Shown piece after piece: positions 60,033 to 64,000 of a DNA stretch of 64,000 bases. This DNA is from Albugo candida. Its lineage: Eukaryota; Oomycota; Peronosporomycetes; Albuginales. Positions within the stretch are counted from its first letter, which is position 1. The number at the start of each line of letters is the position of its first letter. The notes under the pieces were generated by a model. The model had not been told where the DNA came from. It searched no databases and worked only from the letters and a program-made list of their open reading frames with translations. The position numbers and the translations under genes were made by a program. The stretch is from positions 1 through 64,000 of the forward strand of contig JBDOQK010000005.1 in NCBI GenBank assembly GCA_040437565.1. The letters run 5' to 3'.

Positions 60033-60091
60033 TTAATAGATTTTACTCTTAGAATTAATAAGACGTGCATACTATTGACATTTATATTGTG
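60033..60091. promoter_or_regulatory. 59-base divergent promoter region
   Basis: Entire interval between the start codons of RPC4 (minus) and the 60-residue protein (plus), the shortest divergent spacer in the window. Confidence 0.45.
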
Positions 60092-60333
60092 ATGGATCAG
60101 TCTAAAATCAAAGCGTACGAGGATCTGTCATCGAAAATGGTGGAATTACATGGCGCAGTGGCAGGAATGACACAACACATTGAGAATACAGCACAAGTGA
60201 ATGCAACAGTCACCGACTTGGCAAGTGTATTTCTTCAAGTGTACGTATTCGTTTCTGTTTTCTAGCAAACACTTGAAAATGTAATTGCTTTATTCCTAGA
60301 TTTAAAAACGCCGAGAGTAATAAGAAAACCTAA
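60092..60333 (+). CDS. 60-residue coiled-coil protein
   Basis: Two exons, 60092-60240 and 60300-60333, with a 59-base intron. The product begins MDQSKIKAYEDLSSKMVEL and ends VFKNAESNKKT. It is one amphipathic helix with hydrophobic residues in heptad spacing (YEDLSSKMVELHGAVAGM, IENTAQVNATVTDLASVF). Such tiny coiled-coil proteins are usually subunits of larger assemblies. The length and the pattern near the end recall DASH Hsk3 or BLOC-like subunits, but the similarity is too weak to name it. The frame and intron (GTACGT...CCTAG) are clean. Confidence 0.6.
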
Positions 60334-60535
60334 ATGTTTGAAGTGTCCAGATTTTCCTGTTTGTGTTTGTCATCTGCTTGACGTCTACCTGATTGGATAA
60401 TTAATGCAGAGGACACATTACAAATTTTCTGAGCTCTTTCGGGTGGTATAGAACCGGTATAGAAACCCCTTCCGAACATTAGCTGACCGGACATAAAAAT
60501 CTATCAAACGATTGCTTTCACGCGTCATTTTCCAA
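60334..60535. other. Intergenic spacer
   Basis: About 200 bases between two plus-strand genes. The frame of the next gene is open upstream of its first ATG to about 60,512, so a leader exon here cannot be excluded. Confidence 0.5.
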
Positions 60536-61572
60536 ATGCCTTGCTTTATCCTCGAGTGTGATACAACTCATGAAGTCTCACGGTTTGCGGTCGCATTAGT
60601 TGGAGTTTATTCTTACCACTACATTTGGGACACTTTTGTTATAACACCATTTGTGCATCGACTGGATCGAGCGCGATATCTGAATAAAGGCACTGTCGAT
60701 AAAATGCGGGAAGCGATCTGGAAGAATGTAGCTGTTGGCACTTTATTCATTTTTGGATTGTATACTGCAGGAAAACAGTCTTGGTTTATGAACTCCGATG
60801 AGTATTTCACCGATTGGCCAAAAAATGTACCCGATGTCGTCCGCTGGTATTACATGTTCTACTTTGCGTACTGGTTGCAAAGTCTCGATTTCTTGCTCAA
60901 CTTTACAAATCGTCATTATGCGGTGAAACGCAAAGATAATGTGGAAATGGTCTTACATCACTTGACGACTCTCATATTGATGCTCACATCGTACGCACTC
61001 GACTTTATTACCGTTGGAGTTTGTGTGCTAATGCTACATGATGTCAGCGATCTTCTTTTAGAAACAGGTACGAATGATTGCTTTGCGTGTGCATATATGA
61101 TTGCTGAGTCATTGTATTCGTAGCCAAACTGTTTGTATACACTCAGAAAGAATTACTGTCCAACATTTTTTTTGGCGCATTTGCTTTGTCGTGGTACATC
61201 CTTCGGTGGGGATTCTATCCGTACAGCTTTCTGTACAGTGCGTACGGAAAAGGTTACGAGTCTATTGTGGGCAAAATGGAAGACGGAAAGTCGTATCATG
61301 GTGCGGATGCAGCTTTCTGGTATAACATGTGGGTAGGCTTTGTATGCTTTTTATCAATACTGCTGGTGCTGCACATTTATTGGGGTATTCTGATATTTCA
61401 AATGGTTATAAAGACTCTTAATGCCGGTGTTGTGGAGAAGGATATCCGAAGTGATTCGGAAGATGAACAGGAAGATTTGATCGACGAAATGACTCAACCG
61501 CTTAAATCAAAACCCATCGAGGCGGAGGGGTTGCGATCTCGTCGTGAAGCGAAGTCTGAGAATAAGATTTGA
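60536..61572 (+). CDS. Ceramide synthase-like TLC (LAG1) membrane protein
   Basis: Two exons, 60536-61067 and 61124-61572 (56-base intron), 326 residues. Several hydrophobic segments: VALVGVYSYHYIW, VAVGTLFIFGLYTAG, YYMFYFAYWLQSLDFLL, LTTLILMLTSYAL, ITVGVCVLML, LSWYILRWGFYPY and VGFVCFLSILLVLHIYWGIL. The LAG1 motif is present: VEMVLHHLTTLILML, then MLHDVSDLLLETAKL, giving the HH and D-x2-D residues needed by acyl-CoA-dependent ceramide synthases. Expected in the ER, N-acylating sphingoid bases. The C-terminus is acidic with Ser (RSDSEDEQEDLIDE), typical of CK2-regulated synthases. It lacks a homeodomain, as outside animals. The first ATG is used, and the N-terminus is rather short. Confidence 0.9.
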
Positions 61573-61638
61573 GAGTTAGAATTGCAGTATTGTTCATACA
61601 TACGCGCAGGATATCATTTCCCAAGACTTTTATAACCA

Positions 61639-63325
61639 ATGGCCTTTGATGCCTCGTCATCCAGGCGTCGAGTGACAAAGCACTTTACTAGTTCTAAAAT
61701 TCGCTCTTTGTCTTTTTTAAACGACGTACTCCCGATTGAGACTGATTTCATCGAGAAATTTCGATTTGAATTTGCACCGAGAGCCACACAGCTTNNNNNN
61801 NNNNNNNNNNNNNNNNNNNNNNNNNNNNNNNNNNNNNNNNNNNNNNNNNNNNNNNNNNNNNNNNNNNNNNNNNNNNNNNNNNNNNNNNNNNNNNCTCCCG
61901 ATTGAGACTGATTTCATCGAGAAATTTCGATTTGAATTTGCACCGAGAGCCACACAGCTTCCGTTAATTGCAACGGGATCCTGCGATCAAGGCACTCAAA
62001 ATGAAATTGCTATACACTCATTAGTGACAAATTTGGGTCATGAAAACGAGATCGATTCCTCATGCGAGTACGTAGAAGAGATTTGAATGACTCCGTTTAA
62101 TATTTATGTGGATACAGCCAGATGGAAGATGATATACAGCTATTTGAAGTTGCTTCATGCGCTCATGCAGGAGACGTTAACGCTCTCCGCTTCATTGTGT
62201 CGCAAAATACTCACGCAATTCTGAGTGCTTCCTCAGAAGGAAGTGTTAATTTGTTTCGATTGAGTGATATCAGACGGCAAAATGATGACCAGAGACTGAA
62301 AAAGACTGTAAGAGGACTCGTTGAATTTGTAGTGATGACGTACAAAATTTGGATTATACTCTTAGCCAATGTTGCAATGGGAATGCATCTTTGAGAATGC
62401 GATCACTTGCTTGGATGCAAGTATCCATAGTTCATGTGCTGTCATCGGAAGTGAAACGGGTCAACTCGCTTGGATCCAACTCGATAATTCAACGTCCACC
62501 ACCAAGATCGGTGAGCATTGTAATCTGACGATGTGCATTACTTCTCCAAAAGGTTGTTTTTGCAGAGAATAGTCACGCAACTTTTCTACCGATTTTCGAC
62601 CTGAAAATGCTGCAATGTGACAACGTCGTCGCCACTGTCGGGTTCGTTCATCCTCATGACTCCCAGTAGCATCATCGCTTACATTCAAATACCAGCGCTT
62701 CACCCGATCAACAGCTGCAAATTTGGGACATTAAAGCGAACAGAAATTCCGCAATCGCATCAGCGAGGTAAGTATCTCTTCTAAAAAGGTTTATTACAGG
62801 TCTCAATTCTGTTTGCCCGGAAAGAAATCCTGGAGAATCAAGTTTGATTTCATTGGAATTGCATCCCACACGACCAGAATTTCTGCTGACAGGCTCATCT
62901 GACGGGTGTATCAGCTTTTGGGATCAGCGGCATCTATCCGCTCCCTTTTACGTCGATGCAAAAAAGCATATAAAAGCAGGTATTAACAAATTGGTACTCA
63001 GCAGAGTTTATGACTAATGAGTGATTTTACAGTAAACGCTCTTCGTATCCATCCAGAATCTCCTCAGCACTTTTTCTCTGCTGGTGACGACAGTGGTCTT
63101 TTACACTGGGAAGTAGAATACGATCAATTCGATGCAAATGTAATGAGCACTGGCGAGCAGATGCACCCGAAAACGAATATGACCGGAGTCATTGAAGTTA
63201 CTCGCAGTTTCCTTCCGTGGACATCAATTGACATTCATTCCGAGTCTGATACACTGATAGCTGGCTCGGAAGCGCAGTCGATTACAGTTGTGTGGGATTG
63301 TTGCAGCAGGGATCATAATATCTGA
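61639..63325 (+). CDS. NUP43: Nucleoporin NUP43 (WD40)
   Basis: WD40 protein in about seven short-intron exons. Start MAFDASSSRRRVTKHFTSSKIRSLSF, then FAPRATQL-PLIATGSCDQGTQ. An intron at 62068-62117 leads to DVNALRFIVSQNTHAILSAS, then CIFENAITCLDASIHSSCAV, LQIWDIKAN, LELHPTRPEFLLTGSSDGCI-SFWDQR, VNALRIHPESPQHFFSAGDD and a stop at 63,325. The block order and the C-terminal TSIDIHSESDTLIAGSEAQS resemble NUP43, a beta-propeller of the Nup107-160 (Y) complex at pores and kinetochores. A 100-N gap (61,795-61,894) sits in exon 1, but its 66-base flanks are identical; collapsing them keeps the frame open, so the gene is probably intact. Another WD40 protein cannot be fully excluded. Confidence 0.75.
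61795..61894. other. Assembly gap with 66-base duplicated flanks
   Basis: Bases 61,729-61,794 are repeated exactly at 61,895-61,960, inside the first exon of the NUP43 gene. Confidence 0.97.
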
Positions 63326-63737
63326 TAATTATCAGCTCTGAGTCTGAGATATAATCATGAAAGGTTGTATAACCTCTTAATTTACATATCCTTTATGAGA
63401 TAAATGTTCATTCCATGGACTAAATATAGCTGACTTCGATATCGTATTGGGAGAGACAAAGTCGACCTATTTTTCTTTTATAAGCTACTTTAGTGTTCCA
63501 CAAAGAAAAAATATTTCNNNNNNNNNNNNNNNNNNNNNNNNNNNNNNNNNNNNNNNNNNNNNNNNNNNNNNNNNNNNNNNNNNNNNNNNNNNNNNNNNNN
63601 NNNNNNNNNNNNNNNNNCCACAAAGAAAAAATATTTCTACAAAGAAGTGCTCTCACTTCCTTATTTGCACCGTTTGTCCCTCGGCAACTTTACCACTTTG
63701 TTGAGCGTATAGTAGAGAAGTTACTTGTACAGACAGA
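63326..63737. other. Spacer with gap
   Basis: No gene seen. Contains a 100-N gap (63,518-63,617) whose 20-base flanks are identical (63,498-63,517 and 63,618-63,637), another likely overlap artefact. Confidence 0.7.
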
Positions 63738-64000
63738 ATGGGATGTTCACGTCATGGAACGCAAATCCATAAAAGGGCAGTAAATACGTACAGCAACCTT
63801 CTTGAAGAAGAAATTATGGAGACTATACCGCCGATGGAAACTTTATTCAATAAGAGTAAACTTCAGACACTTGAAAGCATATTTCCCGATATACATTGCG
63901 ACATACTCAAAGACGTTCTGGGCACAGCCAATTATGATATCGATGCTGCCGCTGAAATGATTGCCGAAATGTCAATCTCCAGCCTCGAGCCGCAAGTGAG
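63738..64000 (+). CDS. CUE-domain protein, N-terminal part
   Basis: The frame opens at ATG 63,738 (MGCSRHGTQIHKRAV) and runs 87 codons to the window edge without a stop. Residues ~44-80 form a CUE-like ubiquitin-binding helix bundle: KLQTLESIFPDIHCDIL, then KDVLGTANYDIDAAAEMI, with the FP motif and a hydrophobic end (AEMIAEM) in place of the usual di-leucine. A GTGAG at the last bases may be a donor site. The rest of the protein lies outside the window, so its role cannot be judged. Confidence 0.65.
   Translation, partial: MGCSRHGTQIHKRAVNTYSNLLEEEIMETIPPMETLFNKSKLQTLESIFPDIHCDILKDVLGTANYDIDAAAEMIAEMSISSLEPQV

Noticed and set aside
61795-61894. NUP43 gene broken by missing sequence
   Set aside because: The flanks of the N run are identical 66-base copies; one copy alone keeps the frame open.
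1-64000. CRISPR arrays, rRNA genes, bacterial-type operons
   Set aside because: None seen; the window is eukaryotic and repeats are transposon-derived or tandem.

Overview
The window looks like an oomycete nuclear contig. The reasons are: many GT-AG introns of about 45-65 bases; a flagellar/centriolar OFD1-type gene, as expected of a zoospore former; a myosin ending in a WW domain; and Copia, MULE, Tc1/mariner and LINE relics. The AT-leaning, tightly packed gene blocks would suit a biotroph such as a white rust or downy mildew, but that is inference.

Positions 1-41,700 are mostly repeat-rich and gene-poor. In order: a Copia fossil (minus), a ~415-base tandem repeat, MULE transposase remains with several terminal inverted repeat (TIR) families, a nested inverted-repeat block holding a tRNA-type SINE with a perfect 16-base target duplication, another MULE, and a Copia gag scrap. 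A host island at 18.6-23.6 kb carries an OFD1 homologue and a ferredoxin-like complex I subunit (C1-FDX type), both minus, plus one unresolved small gene. After about 3 kb with nothing recognisable come a fourth MULE with clear TIRs, a Tc1/mariner element, a LINE and a second Copia fossil (plus), then about 3 kb without a supportable gene.

Positions 41,900-64,000 are a dense host block with little intergenic DNA: an unknown CxxC protein (-), NDOR1/TAH18 (-), an RS-rich protein (+), MED11 (-), a kinesin (+), FDXR (-), a myosin-WW protein (+), succinate-semialdehyde dehydrogenase (-), RNA polymerase III subunit RPC4 (-), a 60-residue coiled-coil protein (+), a ceramide-synthase-like TLC protein (+), NUP43 (+) and the start of a CUE-domain protein (+). 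Three divergent pairs are separated by only 59-77 bases and a fourth by 138 bases. I worked out exon structures by hand from splice signals, reading frame and family similarity. Exon lengths sum to whole codons wherever a complete exon list is given.

The functions are mostly basic cell biology: Fe-S cluster electron supply (NDOR1 in the cytosol, FDXR in mitochondria), complex I (C1-FDX), transcription (MED11, RPC4), transport (NUP43), motors (kinesin, myosin), sphingolipids (ceramide synthase) and GABA catabolism (SSADH). I see no operon-like pathway.

Ten runs of exactly 100 N occur. Eight are flanked by the same sequence on both sides, so they look like unmerged contig overlaps rather than missing DNA.
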